The position numbers and the translations under genes were made by a program. Of a stretch of DNA of 64,000 nt, positions 24,392 to 34,038 are shown one piece after another. The notes below the pieces were generated by a model, which was given only the letters and a program-made list of their open reading frames with translations, searched no databases and was not told where the DNA came from. Positions within the stretch are counted from its first letter, which is position 1. Each line of letters begins with the position of its first letter. Source of the stretch: Ktedonobacter sp. SOSP1-85 (GTDB lineage Bacteria > Chloroflexota > Ktedonobacteria > Ktedonobacterales > Ktedonobacteraceae); assembly GCF_016587415.1 (NCBI RefSeq), contig NZ_BNJI01000001.1, positions 682,001 to 746,000 on the forward strand, in the 5' to 3' direction.

Positions 24392-26947
24392 GTGAAATTG
24401 TGGCGCTATAATCGCGCATTTGAGACACTTGGACAGCGCTATCAACTCCTGGGCTCTCTGGGTAGCGGCGGCATGGCCGATGTCTGCTTGGCATGGGATG
24501 AGCACGACCAGCGCGAGGTTGCCATCAAGGTCATCAAGCCTGACGAGCTTGATCAGCGCACACTGGATCGCTTTGTGAAGGAGGCCGCCAAGGTCGCGCA
24601 GTGGAACCATCCCAACATCCTACATATCTATAGCGACCTCAAACTTGAGCTGGTTGATCCCACTCGCGGCTCAATGATTCCTTATATAGTAATGGAATAT
24701 GCCGCCGGGGGCGACCTGCATAAACGCCTCCGTCCAGGCCAGCCCTACCCGCTCAATAAAATTCTAACCCTCGCGCCCCAGCTCTGTAGCGCTGTGGCCT
24801 ATGCCCACACCCATGGTGTGATCCATCGCGATCTCAAGCCGCTGAACATTCTCTTTCGCGTCCTCCCCAATGGTTCAGAGCAGGCCGTGCTGAGCGACTT
24901 TGGCCTGGCGGTCGAGATCAGCGCGACCCATCACACCTTTCCCGCAGGGGGCACGCTCCCCTATATGGCTCCGGAGCAGTTCCGAGGCGGCGCCCTCCCT
25001 CAAAGCGATATCTTCGCCCTGGGCGTGATTCTCTACCAGCTCTGTACCGGGCGCCTCCCCTTCCGCCGCACCCTCTTCGAGGTTGGACGCGACCTGGCGC
25101 GCCAGCAACAGCTCACGCCTCCGCCCAGGCCCAGTAGCCTTCACCCCCTCCTCTCGCCCGACCTGGATGCCGTCATCCTGCGCGCCCTCGCCCACGATCC
25201 CACACAGCGCTATCAGGATGCGAAGGCACTCTGGGATGATTTTAGCAGGGCTGCTGAGCAAGGGAGGAGCGCTACTTACTACCCTAAAGGGCATATGATA
25301 CACACCTACGCAATGGAGCAGGACCTGGATAGGGGATCGATCACACCTGTGAGCCACTCATTTATAGAGGAGGGCGAGGAGAGCGATATTGATATCCTGG
25401 AGGAGAGTGATCTAGAGAGCAGCGGTGAAAATCTATCGATCACACCTGCTCCCAAATTGCGTCCAAAGCCCCGACCGGTCGTGCTACCATCCTCCGCCCG
25501 CCGCTCGCGTTCCGGCATGGAAAACTCACCGGTCACACCTGCTCCCCGCTTGCATCCAAAGCCCCAACCAACGCTGCTAAAGCACGCGTCTACATATAAT
25601 GGCACGAAACATGCCGTACCATCATACGTAGATGCGTACTTTAGTAGCGTCGTCCCCCCACGGCACTCCTGGCGCACGTGGCTACTGGCAGCGCCCCTGG
25701 CCCTCATCCTCATTGCAGGTGTGATCATTGCCCTTCCCGTCCTGCGTGGCGTGCCAAGCCCCATCGCGACCCTCCTGAACGGCAATCGTGCTACCATCGT
25801 CCTGACCACCTCCAGCCACCTGGAGCAGCACACCTACCAGGTAACCGGCGTCCCCACCAATCCCGACGCCGCCCAATCCCAGGTCCAGGCCCACCCACTC
25901 ACCGCCAGCGCCCAATCCACCCCCCAGACCATCCAGGGTACCGGCAAAAAACAAACAGCAGGAACAAAAGCAACCGGAATGCTCACATTTTTCAATGGGT
26001 CCTTTAATAGCTTTACAGTAGGTGCGGGAACTACTATCACAAGTGCAAGCGGTATTCAAGTAAACACAGATACGGCGCTTGTCATACCTGCCGCGAACTC
26101 TGCAACAGGGAAAGTAAGCCAAGCAGAAGTAACTGCTCATGCAGATACTCCTGGTACCAGGGGTAACATACCAACCATGAATATAAATAAAACCTGCTGC
26201 GCTGCCAACAATACAATCTTTGTAAGAAACTTGGTCCCTTTCACTGGTGGGCAGGACGCACAGAACTATACCTTTGTCACGCAACAGGATGTGGGCGGTG
26301 TGAGCGGGGGGCTTCAGAATAGTGCCCAGGTGCAGGCTCTTCAGCAACTACATGGGATGCTTCAGGCCGGAGAGGAGATGGCGGGTAATCCACAGTGCAA
26401 AAACACGACCAATCACACTAACCCCATCGGGGACACCGGGGCCAATGTCGCCAGCACCACCATCAGTGTGACCGTTAGCTGTAACGCCTTCGCCTATTCT
26501 CGGCAGCAGATGCAAACGCTCCTCATCGGCAAGCTGCAACCCCAGGCCGATAGCGACCTGGGTAGTGGCAGCAAGCTCGCCAGCCCACTCCAGTTGCGCG
26601 TGCTCCAGCAGCAACTCGATGGCGCCAACGCCACCTGGAGCATAGAGGCGCAGGGTACCTGGGCCTACCAATTCGACGCCACCGCTCAGCAAGCCCTGGC
26701 CCGCCTCATCGCCGGCAAGAGCCCCACCGAGGCCCAGACCCTACTCCAGAACACCCATGGCGTCGCCCACGCCAACATCCAATTCAACGGCGCAACCCTG
26801 CCCGGCGATCCCAACCAGATCACCTTTACCATCACTAACCAGCCAAAACCAGCTCCACAAGCGTTTAACCCTATGGGGGAACCTATGTTTATGCCCTATT
26901 CACAGCGCACCCATTTCCCTTTCGGGAATCACATAGGCGCGCGATAA
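24392..26947 (+). CDS. Transmembrane Ser/Thr protein kinase with shared ectodomain
   Basis: 851 residues from GTG at 24392, eight bases after GGGAGG. The kinase domain (about 15-285) has a modified P-loop GSGGMADV, Lys46 in AIKV, HRDLKPLN with Asp147, DFG (169-171) and APEQ (193-196). A Pro-rich, duplicated linker (300-425) leads to one membrane helix (429-452). The ectodomain (460-830) has a part resembling baseplate-J-like folds (PGTRGNIP), a CC pair, and ends in LPGDPNQITFTI. Two neighbours carry the same ectodomain. An 80-bp palindromic repeat (25571-25650) encodes linker residues 394-420. Ligand and targets are unknown. Confidence 0.9.
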   Translation: MKLWRYNRAFETLGQRYQLLGSLGSGGMADVCLAWDEHDQREVAIKVIKPDELDQRTLDRFVKEAAKVAQWNHPNILHIYSDLKLELVDPTRGSMIPYIVMEYAAGGDLHKRLRPGQPYPLNKILTLAPQLCSAVAYAHTHGVIHRDLKPLNILFRVLPNGSEQAVLSDFGLAVEISATHHTFPAGGTLPYMAPEQFRGGALPQSDIFALGVILYQLCTGRLPFRRTLFEVGRDLARQQQLTPPPRPSSLHPLLSPDLDAVILRALAHDPTQRYQDAKALWDDFSRAAEQGRSATYYPKGHMIHTYAMEQDLDRGSITPVSHSFIEEGEESDIDILEESDLESSGENLSITPAPKLRPKPRPVVLPSSARRSRSGMENSPVTPAPRLHPKPQPTLLKHASTYNGTKHAVPSYVDAYFSSVVPPRHSWRTWLLAAPLALILIAGVIIALPVLRGVPSPIATLLNGNRATIVLTTSSHLEQHTYQVTGVPTNPDAAQSQVQAHPLTASAQSTPQTIQGTGKKQTAGTKATGMLTFFNGSFNSFTVGAGTTITSASGIQVNTDTALVIPAANSATGKVSQAEVTAHADTPGTRGNIPTMNINKTCCAANNTIFVRNLVPFTGGQDAQNYTFVTQQDVGGVSGGLQNSAQVQALQQLHGMLQAGEEMAGNPQCKNTTNHTNPIGDTGANVASTTISVTVSCNAFAYSRQQMQTLLIGKLQPQADSDLGSGSKLASPLQLRVLQQQLDGANATWSIEAQGTWAYQFDATAQQALARLIAGKSPTEAQTLLQNTHGVAHANIQFNGATLPGDPNQITFTITNQPKPAPQAFNPMGEPMFMPYSQRTHFPFGNHIGAR
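25571..25650. repeat. Palindromic repeat inside the kinase coding sequence
   Basis: Arms 25571-25606 and 25615-25650 (36 bases) match with six differences, all transitions. Over the shared 27 bases each arm differs from the intergenic hairpin at 11711-11785 by only two. The reading frame is kept and codes LLKHASTYNGTK..YVDAYFSS in the kinase linker, next to the membrane helix. Confidence 0.8.
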
Positions 26948-27212
26948 ATTGGGCGCCTATGGTTATCGGAAAATTGGGTCCGTTCTTGAAGCCCGGCAAC
27001 TGGACGATGCGTGATAACAACAATAGTTAGTGGACCCATGATTTTTAATAAAGAAGCACTTATACGCCAATTTTTATGTACGGAAATACATCGCTTCGCG
27101 CGCCCATGCGCGTCGCCTTCGGGTACGTGGGTATGTACGGGAGGGGCTCGATATAGTACAATATCTGCGGAGCGAGAAGAAACAGACTTTGAAGGATTCA
27201 GAGGTTTGTAAG

Positions 27213-30074
27213 ATGAGACAAGGAAATGGCTCGGATGTGTTGGGGCCTAATGATCCCCGCAGCCAGAAGATAGGCATGATCTATGTAACGGCCAATGATG
27301 AGCATAAAAATGTGCTCACAGCGATCCTTACCCAGGAAAAGGTTGGCCGCGAGAGAATTGCGGTTGTTTTACCAGCTCAGAATAAAGCTTTTCAGCGCCC
27401 GGCGGATTTTGATGGCCTCAAGTCGCTCCGCAAGAAGCTGCATGCCCAGGTTGTATTTGTAGCTCCCAGCGGTTCGCCTCCCGCCAATTTCGCTCGCCAT
27501 CGCAACTTCACGGTTTTCTCATCGCTTGAGGGCTTTACGCAATCCCTTGAGGAGACGCCAGCCGCCGAGGCAGAACCCAAACCCACTGGCTTCCTGGGCG
27601 GCATCTTTAAGCGCGGCGAGAAGAAGAGCGCCACGCCTGCTAAGAAGAATACTCCTCAGGCTGCACCATCCGCGGGCCAGGACGCCAGCGAGCCACCATC
27701 GGGAAGCGGTCGCCGTAAATCGCAAGAAGTCAATCCAGTTGTGCTGGGCGGAGCCGCCGCTGCGGTAGGTGCCGCTATGGCCTCGCGTCCTCCACAGCGG
27801 GACGCGCAGCAGCTTCCACGCATCGTCGACGCCGAGCCTGTTAGCCCAGGCAAGGCTGCCCCTACCAGGGCCACACCTAACAATAATGGGCCACTGGATG
27901 ATTCCGACTTTGACGAGGTGGCAAACACGCCAAACCTGGACGAGGATGCCGAGCCTATCGGTCCCATGAAGGGGAGGCCACAGCCACTCGACTTCGATCC
28001 AGCCTTTGACGATGAGGGTGACCTGCTGGCCCCTCCCACGCCTGAGCAGATGGATGAGCAGTTCGGCGATAAAGGACCTGGCCTCCAGCGTGCTGGCATG
28101 ATGCGCGCAGAGGACTATGAGACCGTCGATATGCAACTGGAGGACGACGAGGCGACCCCTCGCCCCTTCAGCCTACGACGTGAGTCTCCACCAGCGCCAC
28201 GCCCATCGCGTGAGCTGCAAGAAGCCGGCCCCAGGCGCCGGACCACTGGCAAGACTGGCCGGGGACGTATCTCGCCGCGTGATGAAAACGAGGAAGGCAC
28301 AGGGAGAGGCGCGGGCCTGGCAGGACTGGGCGCCGCGGCCGCCGTGGGTGGCGCGCTGGGCGCGAAGGCCGCGTCCAACTCCAGATCGGGCGCGCCAGAG
28401 CCAGAACCCATCGACCTGACAGTAGCCCCGCGCAGGCGCACCACCGTCAATCTCAAGAGTGCCAATCCCGAGGGTGCGGCAACCGCCGCCGCCCTCGCGA
28501 ACAAGCGACGCCCCAGCGGAAAAATTGACAAGAAGAATGTGAACGACGATCCGGCAACCCGCACCTCTAAGCGTGATAGTGGTAAGATAGTCGCGGCTGG
28601 CGCCGCTGGCCTTGCAGCGGGCGAGGCCCTCGCCAGCGGTTCTCGCAGCACTGGCAAGACCGCCGCCGTTGGCGCGGGCACCGGGGCCGCGACTCTACCT
28701 AATAATGGTGGTGGCGGTGGTCTGCCGCCCACACGTGGCGGAGGCGGCGGTGGTCGTGGCAGTGGCGGCGGGCGCTTCCAGCCCAACCAGCGTCAGAAGC
28801 GCCGTGGCCTGCCCTGGGTCATCGTGGCTATAGTAGTGCTCGTCCTCCTGGCGGCCTGCGGCATGACGGCCTACGCCCAGCCCGCCCTGCGCACCCAGGT
28901 CCTGCATGCCATCACGGGCCAATCCCCGGCGACGGTAACGATCACACCTGATAGCCAGCTCGTCAAGAACGATTACATCGTCAATGGCGTGACGACTAAT
29001 CCCGACCCGGCCAAGCTGGAGGTCTCGGCCCGCCAGATCTCCGCGACCGTGCAATCCAACACCCGGACCGTCAACGGCAGCGGTCACAAGCAAACGCCAG
29101 GCATCCGTGCTTCTGGTGTGCTTACCTTTGTTAATGGATCATCCAACTCATTCTCGCTGGCTGGCGGAACGCCTATTACCACCAACGGAGGCGGGGTCAC
29201 CGTCGTTACCGATTCGCTGGTGATTATTCCTCCCGCCAATCTAAGCGCGGGCGTTGTAGGAACAGCTACCGTCAACGCGCACGCCGCCGATCCTGGCGCG
29301 AATGGCAATATCGGATCTCTGAAAATCAATAAAAACTGCTGCACAGGCGGAAATTCGATTCTTGTAAAGAATACAAATGGCTTTAGCGGTGGGCAGGACC
29401 CACAGAACTATACCTTCGTCACGAATGACGAGGCTGGCAAAGTGGCGAATGATCTGCAAACCCAGACTACGCAGAGCGCCCTGACCAAGCTACGTGGGCA
29501 GATACAGAACGGCGAGGAGATGGCAAGCAATCCGCAGTGCCAACCATCGTCACCCAAGTATAGCCAACCCATCGGCGATACCGGGGCCAATGTACCTTCG
29601 ACCAGCGTCAGTGTCAGCGTGACCTGTACGGCCCAGGTCTATAACAGACAACAGCTCCAGAGTCTGGTCGCGAGCAAGCTCCAGGATAAGGCCAATACCG
29701 ACCTGGGTAGCGGCTACAAGCTGGTTGGCAAGATCCAGACACGCGCCGTTCAGCAGCGCCAGAATGACAAAGGCATCTCCTGGGTCATGGAGGCGCGGGG
29801 CCTCTGGGTCTATCAGATCACGACCAGCATTGAGCAGGAGCTGGCCCGGCATATCGCGGGGAAACACGTCAACGAGGCCCAGACCATCCTGAGCAGTACC
29901 AAGGGCGTCGGCAAGGTCAATAATATCCAGGTCGATGGCGATACTCTGCCTGGCGATCCTAACCAGATCACCTTTACCATTCAGAACATCGAGGGCCTGG
30001 GCGACGTTCCCCCAGGCCAGGGCACACCCACCGTTACCGCACCCAGCGCAACTCCCCAGGGGGGGAAGGGGTAG
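27213..30074 (+). CDS. Membrane protein with kinase-type ectodomain but no kinase
   Basis: 953 residues from ATG 27213, with AGAGG eight bases upstream; TTG at 27189 is an alternative. A compact N-terminal domain (about 18-105, IGMIYVTANDEHKNVLTAIL and on) is followed by some 420 disordered residues rich in Pro, Ala, Gly and Arg, one membrane helix (532-556, PWVIVAIVVLVLLAACGM), and an ectodomain that parallels the first kinase: GANGNIG, INKNCC, SGGQDPQNYTFVT, IGDTGANV and LPGDPNQITFTI. No kinase motif is present. It lies between the two kinases, so it may pair with them or be phosphorylated in its long linker; that is inference. Confidence 0.85.
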   Translation: MRQGNGSDVLGPNDPRSQKIGMIYVTANDEHKNVLTAILTQEKVGRERIAVVLPAQNKAFQRPADFDGLKSLRKKLHAQVVFVAPSGSPPANFARHRNFTVFSSLEGFTQSLEETPAAEAEPKPTGFLGGIFKRGEKKSATPAKKNTPQAAPSAGQDASEPPSGSGRRKSQEVNPVVLGGAAAAVGAAMASRPPQRDAQQLPRIVDAEPVSPGKAAPTRATPNNNGPLDDSDFDEVANTPNLDEDAEPIGPMKGRPQPLDFDPAFDDEGDLLAPPTPEQMDEQFGDKGPGLQRAGMMRAEDYETVDMQLEDDEATPRPFSLRRESPPAPRPSRELQEAGPRRRTTGKTGRGRISPRDENEEGTGRGAGLAGLGAAAAVGGALGAKAASNSRSGAPEPEPIDLTVAPRRRTTVNLKSANPEGAATAAALANKRRPSGKIDKKNVNDDPATRTSKRDSGKIVAAGAAGLAAGEALASGSRSTGKTAAVGAGTGAATLPNNGGGGGLPPTRGGGGGGRGSGGGRFQPNQRQKRRGLPWVIVAIVVLVLLAACGMTAYAQPALRTQVLHAITGQSPATVTITPDSQLVKNDYIVNGVTTNPDPAKLEVSARQISATVQSNTRTVNGSGHKQTPGIRASGVLTFVNGSSNSFSLAGGTPITTNGGGVTVVTDSLVIIPPANLSAGVVGTATVNAHAADPGANGNIGSLKINKNCCTGGNSILVKNTNGFSGGQDPQNYTFVTNDEAGKVANDLQTQTTQSALTKLRGQIQNGEEMASNPQCQPSSPKYSQPIGDTGANVPSTSVSVSVTCTAQVYNRQQLQSLVASKLQDKANTDLGSGYKLVGKIQTRAVQQRQNDKGISWVMEARGLWVYQITTSIEQELARHIAGKHVNEAQTILSSTKGVGKVNNIQVDGDTLPGDPNQITFTIQNIEGLGDVPPGQGTPTVTAPSATPQGGKG

Positions 30075-30134
30075 GAGGTGTGGAGTGTTGTCCCTGGCGG
30101 CCAGTGGCCGCCAGGGACAACACTCCACACCTCC
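30074..30134 (+). terminator. 61-bp near-perfect palindrome after the kinase-less gene
   Basis: Perfect 30-bp arms (30074-30103 and 30105-30134) with one loop base. The left arm starts on the last base of the stop codon. The next kinase gene begins 33 bases later, so the stem may limit readthrough rather than end all transcripts. Confidence 0.7.
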
Positions 30135-30166
30135 AGTAATTTATTTGGAAAGGAACATTGCTGCCA

Positions 30167-32617
30167 ATGCTGTCGTTGGAAGGCAAGCAACTTGGAAATT
30201 ATGACGTTATACGTCGCATCCGTGTAGGTGGCATGGGGGCCGTCTATGAGGGGCGGCAACGCAGTGCCTTTGGCAGGCGCGTCGCCATCAAGGTCATCCT
30301 GGGCGACTATGCCACTGACCAGGACATGCGCCGCCGCTTCATGCGCGAGGCGCGTACCGTCGCTCGTCTGCACCATCCAAACATTCTCCCCTTAATTGAG
30401 TTTGGTGAGGAGCGCGGCGTCCTCTTCCTGGTTATGCCCTTTATCGATGGCGGCACCCTTACCAGCTATCTCAGGCGTAGTCTCCCAGACCTGGCGGAGG
30501 TCACCGCGCTTTATCAGCAGATTCTTGATGCCGTCGAGTATGCGCACGACGAGGACCTGATCCATCGCGACATTAAATCCTCGAATGTTCTGCTGGAGAT
30601 GCGACGCGGCAAGGTTCCGCACCTCTACCTGGCTGATTTTGGCCTCGTTCGGCCGAGTAAAAGCATTGCGGGCCGTGGCAGACGACGCTCCGGCGCGAGT
30701 TGGCCCGGTGATCCCGCGCAGGCTGGGAAACCCATTCCCCTCGACCAGGTGCCGGGAACGCCACACTATATGGCCCCCGAGCAGACACGAGGCATCATCA
30801 CACCTTTAACTGATATTTACGCGCTCGGCGTCCTGCTTTACCAGGTGCTTACCGGCGAACTACCCTATGATGATCCCGATGATGTACGCGTTATCGAGAT
30901 GCAGCTCTATAATCCCATCCCCTCACCATGCGACCGCGACGCCTCCATTCCGATAGAATTAGGCGAGGTTGTGCGTAAAGCCATGGCCAAAGATCCAGCC
31001 CAGCGCTTCCAGAACGTTGCCGAGCTGCGTGAGGCATTTCTCAAGGCCACCTCCGGCCCGCGCGTCGAAATCTTTACCGATAGTGATGAGCAACCCGGCG
31101 AGCATATAGATCAATTCCTCGCCCCCGATCTCGACGAGGAGAGGCGTCAGACCTCCGCGGACCTCCACAGCCAGGCCACGTTGCCCAATACGGGGCGTTC
31201 GCCTCGTCCCTTCCCACGCGAAGCCACCGCCAGCCAGGAGCTTAAGCGCGAGGTTGCCGGAGCACCTCACCAGGACACGACGCTGGATACTGAGATCGCA
31301 CAGCCCCAGCCCATTATCATGCAGGAGCGCCGAGCGCGCACAACAGGCGATATTCGCCCCTCGATGGCCCGCACTCAACAGCACCGCGTGACAGAGGAGC
31401 CCACCGATTTCAGGGTCATGCGTCCGGGAAAGATCAAACGACGCCGCAAGCAGAGGCGCGTCGCCCTCCCCTTGATCATCATATCTATGTTTCTTACGGC
31501 ACTTGCGCTGCTCTTACTCATCGTGCCGCGCGTCTTCGGCTTTAACCTCTTCGGCGGCTCATCGGTCGCCACCGTCTATGTGACGGCGGAGAGCAAGACC
31601 CTCCAGAATACTTATGTCCTGACTGCCTCACCCTTGGTGCAGACCGCCGACCCCACCACGCACCGCCTTCCCGCGCGCCAGCTCAAATATACAGTGAAGG
31701 GCAATAGCACCGTCAAAGCCACGGGCACCAAGACCAGCAACCCGACCCAGGCCACAGGCACCCTTATTTTTAGCAATAGCGGCTTCTTACCCGTAAACCT
31801 GGGCGTCGTAACCCTGACCCGCAACGGCCTGACAATACGCACCACCCAGCCTGTACAGCTCGAAGGACAGCGTAGCAATAAACCCGCCACCGCCGTTGTC
31901 CCGGCGCTCGTCACCACACCAGGAGACGCAGGCAACCTGGGTGCGCATGTCCTGGACGGCAACTATAATGCCACAGGTGTCAGCGTCGCCAATCCCAGCC
32001 CCTTTACCGGCGGCAGCAACGGGCAGACCATCCACACCATCCAGCAGAGCGACGTCGATAGCGTCAAAACCGATCTCATCCCGCGCCTGCGCCAGCAGCT
32101 TGAGCAACAATTCCAAAAGAACCTCTCCTCCGGCGAGGTTCTGGGCGCCCAGCCTCACTACGACATGAATATCACGCCTGAGCAGCCTGTTGGAACCGCC
32201 ACCAACCAGGTAAAAATTGATGTCACCATTACTGGCGACACCCTGGCCTATAACAAAGAACTGGCCACGCATATCGCAGCGCAACTACTTACCACCGAGG
32301 CACAGCACTCCCTGGGAGCGAACTATACCCTCCACGACCAGGTAAGCCAGGTTGGGACAACCAGTGTCAAGGCCGGGCAGAACAATGCCCTCTATCTCAA
32401 TATCCAGGTACACGGCCAGTGGATCTACAACTTCAGTCAGAGCCAGATCGCAAGCTGGCCCACTAATCTCAAAGGCTCGACCAGCACTACCGCCCTCGCC
32501 TATCTGAATCAGCAACCTGGCGTGGCACGCGTCGAGCTCCGCCTCCCCTTCAACAGCGACCACTTCCCCACTGAGACCGACCAGATCAAAATCATCATCA
32601 TCAGCACTGGCCAATAA
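30167..32617 (+). CDS. Second transmembrane Ser/Thr protein kinase with shared ectodomain
   Basis: 816 residues if read from ATG 30167; TTG 30158 and CTG 30161 lie nearer to the AAGGA site. The kinase domain (about 8-285) has VGGMGAVYEG with the first P-loop glycine replaced by Arg (IRVGGMG), AIKV, HRDIKSSN, ADFG and APEQ, so it should be active although the loop is unusual. A charged linker with a very basic end (KIKRRRKQRR) precedes the membrane helix (about 432-458). The ectodomain is a diverged copy of that in the two genes upstream: PGDAGNLG and FTGGSNG are kept, the CC pair is not. Extracellular sensing is likely; the signal is unknown. Confidence 0.88.
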   Translation: MLSLEGKQLGNYDVIRRIRVGGMGAVYEGRQRSAFGRRVAIKVILGDYATDQDMRRRFMREARTVARLHHPNILPLIEFGEERGVLFLVMPFIDGGTLTSYLRRSLPDLAEVTALYQQILDAVEYAHDEDLIHRDIKSSNVLLEMRRGKVPHLYLADFGLVRPSKSIAGRGRRRSGASWPGDPAQAGKPIPLDQVPGTPHYMAPEQTRGIITPLTDIYALGVLLYQVLTGELPYDDPDDVRVIEMQLYNPIPSPCDRDASIPIELGEVVRKAMAKDPAQRFQNVAELREAFLKATSGPRVEIFTDSDEQPGEHIDQFLAPDLDEERRQTSADLHSQATLPNTGRSPRPFPREATASQELKREVAGAPHQDTTLDTEIAQPQPIIMQERRARTTGDIRPSMARTQQHRVTEEPTDFRVMRPGKIKRRRKQRRVALPLIIISMFLTALALLLLIVPRVFGFNLFGGSSVATVYVTAESKTLQNTYVLTASPLVQTADPTTHRLPARQLKYTVKGNSTVKATGTKTSNPTQATGTLIFSNSGFLPVNLGVVTLTRNGLTIRTTQPVQLEGQRSNKPATAVVPALVTTPGDAGNLGAHVLDGNYNATGVSVANPSPFTGGSNGQTIHTIQQSDVDSVKTDLIPRLRQQLEQQFQKNLSSGEVLGAQPHYDMNITPEQPVGTATNQVKIDVTITGDTLAYNKELATHIAAQLLTTEAQHSLGANYTLHDQVSQVGTTSVKAGQNNALYLNIQVHGQWIYNFSQSQIASWPTNLKGSTSTTALAYLNQQPGVARVELRLPFNSDHFPTETDQIKIIIISTGQ

Positions 32618-32622
32618 TAAGG

Positions 32623-32688
32623 GTAAAGAAAGCAAAACAGCGATCATACCGGACATGTCCGGTATGATCGCTGTTTTGCTTTCTTTAC
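32623..32688. terminator. 66-bp perfect palindrome between convergent genes
   Basis: Perfect 33-bp arms (32623-32655 and 32656-32688), no loop bases, with GGACATGTCC at the centre. It lies between the kinase stop and the convergent repeat-protein stop and can serve both. Confidence 0.75.
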
Positions 32689-32700
32689 TTACTTACTTTC

Positions 32701-33720
32701 TTAGCGTTCGGGGCTGGGGTCATCGGGATTCCCGAAGAGGCCCTCAAGTTTGTCCTTCGCCCGGTCAATCCAATCATTGGGATGTCTTTCGGCTTCAGGG
32801 GGGCGATTCTCTGTAATATCTCCCTGGGCGCCCCTTTGCGTATAGGGCTCATTCCCCGCCATGCCTGCCGCGCCCGCTGATCCGGTGTCTCGCGGCTCAT
32901 CGTCACGCTCGCGTATGAGGTCGAAGCCTGATTCTGTCTGTGGGGTCGTTCCCGCAGAGTAATTCTCCTCTGGCTGGTTATCAAATTGCTGCCCACTCCA
33001 CGGGGCCTGGCTTACATCGCGGTTCTGGGTCACGTCCCTATCCCTGCCTGTCAGCGGCCCCTGTCCCTGATTGAGACCCTGATCACGCTCGTATACATCT
33101 CGCTGGGCCGAGCCAGAAGTGATATCTGGCCCTGACTGTACACCTGGTGTCTGCGTCACATCCTGGTCGCGCTGCATCCCGCCTGCGGGCGGCATCTGTA
33201 TTACATCTTGATCCCGCTGCACTCCACCGGAGAGGGGAGACTGGTTCACATCCTGGTCGCGCTGGGTCCCGCCTGTGAGAGGCGTCTGGCCCACATCCTG
33301 GTCACGTTGATAGACGTCTCGCTGGCCCATCCCTGAAACATCCTGGCCCTGCTGAGGGATGCCACTTTGAAGCGGCTCCTGGTTGATGTTCTGCTGCTGG
33401 GTGACGTCGCCCTGGGACGGCCTCTGCGTCACCCCCTGATCCTGCTCATAGGCACCCGTATCACCCTGCCAAGAACGTCCTGCCAGGTCCTCATCGCGTT
33501 GCGGAACATCACTCTGTGTTACATCCTGGTCGTGCCGCTCACTCGGTTTCTGAAACACTTCCTTCGCGCGCTCAAACAGCCCCTTCTTTTCTGTCCCCTG
33601 TTCAGTACCTAAGTCGCGCTGAGACCCACCTCCCAGCTCATCATCGAGATTCTGGTCGCGCTGAGACCCACCTCCCAGCTCACCATCGAGATTCTGGTCA
33701 CGCTGATATTCGTTCTCCAT
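32701..33720 (-). CDS. Disordered protein with QRDQDV-type repeats
   Basis: 339 residues from the ATG at 33720, ten bases after GGAGG; a longer frame to 33765 adds a hydrophobic stretch without a start site. At least ten units of a loose repeat, QRDQDVxQxPLxGG, fill the centre. The N-terminus has two copies of DQNLDxELGGGSQRD. Two amphipathic segments, KKGLFERAKEVFQ near 45-57 and DWIDRAKDKLEGLFG near the C-terminus, bracket the repeats. The chain is very hydrophilic and without Cys, like hydrophilins or stress-linked disordered proteins, but no family was recognised. Confidence 0.7.
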   Translation of the reverse strand: MENEYQRDQNLDGELGGGSQRDQNLDDELGGGSQRDLGTEQGTEKKGLFERAKEVFQKPSERHDQDVTQSDVPQRDEDLAGRSWQGDTGAYEQDQGVTQRPSQGDVTQQQNINQEPLQSGIPQQGQDVSGMGQRDVYQRDQDVGQTPLTGGTQRDQDVNQSPLSGGVQRDQDVIQMPPAGGMQRDQDVTQTPGVQSGPDITSGSAQRDVYERDQGLNQGQGPLTGRDRDVTQNRDVSQAPWSGQQFDNQPEENYSAGTTPQTESGFDLIRERDDEPRDTGSAGAAGMAGNEPYTQRGAQGDITENRPPEAERHPNDWIDRAKDKLEGLFGNPDDPSPER

Positions 33721-33870
33721 ATCTGCCAAACCTCCAAACCAAATTAACCGGCTAACACATACCATGCAAACCGCTACACAACACGTACGAATCAGTATAT
33801 GCCACCCCTACTTCTTGCTACATCCCACGAAGGAGTGATTCTCCCCTGACCCTTTGGAGTGAGAAAAAAA

Positions 33871-33936
33871 TAGTTGTGGAGTGGAATGTGCGCTGGTGGC
33901 CTGCAGGCCACCAGCGCACATTCCACTCCACAACTA
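33871..33936. repeat. 66-bp perfect palindrome
   Basis: Perfect 33-bp arms (33871-33903 and 33904-33936), no loop bases, centred on GGCCTGCAGGCC. It lies between divergent starts (33720 leftward, 34039 rightward), so termination of either is unlikely; it may instead close off an antisense transcript or act as DNA structure. Confidence 0.75.
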
Positions 33937-34038
33937 ACCCGAGTTGTTTTTGGATATGGGCACACATGCCAGTGTGATATTATATGAGCAGAATAGACGC
34001 ATATATTCCGCGTTGCAGACCACGGAGAGGAGAAGATC

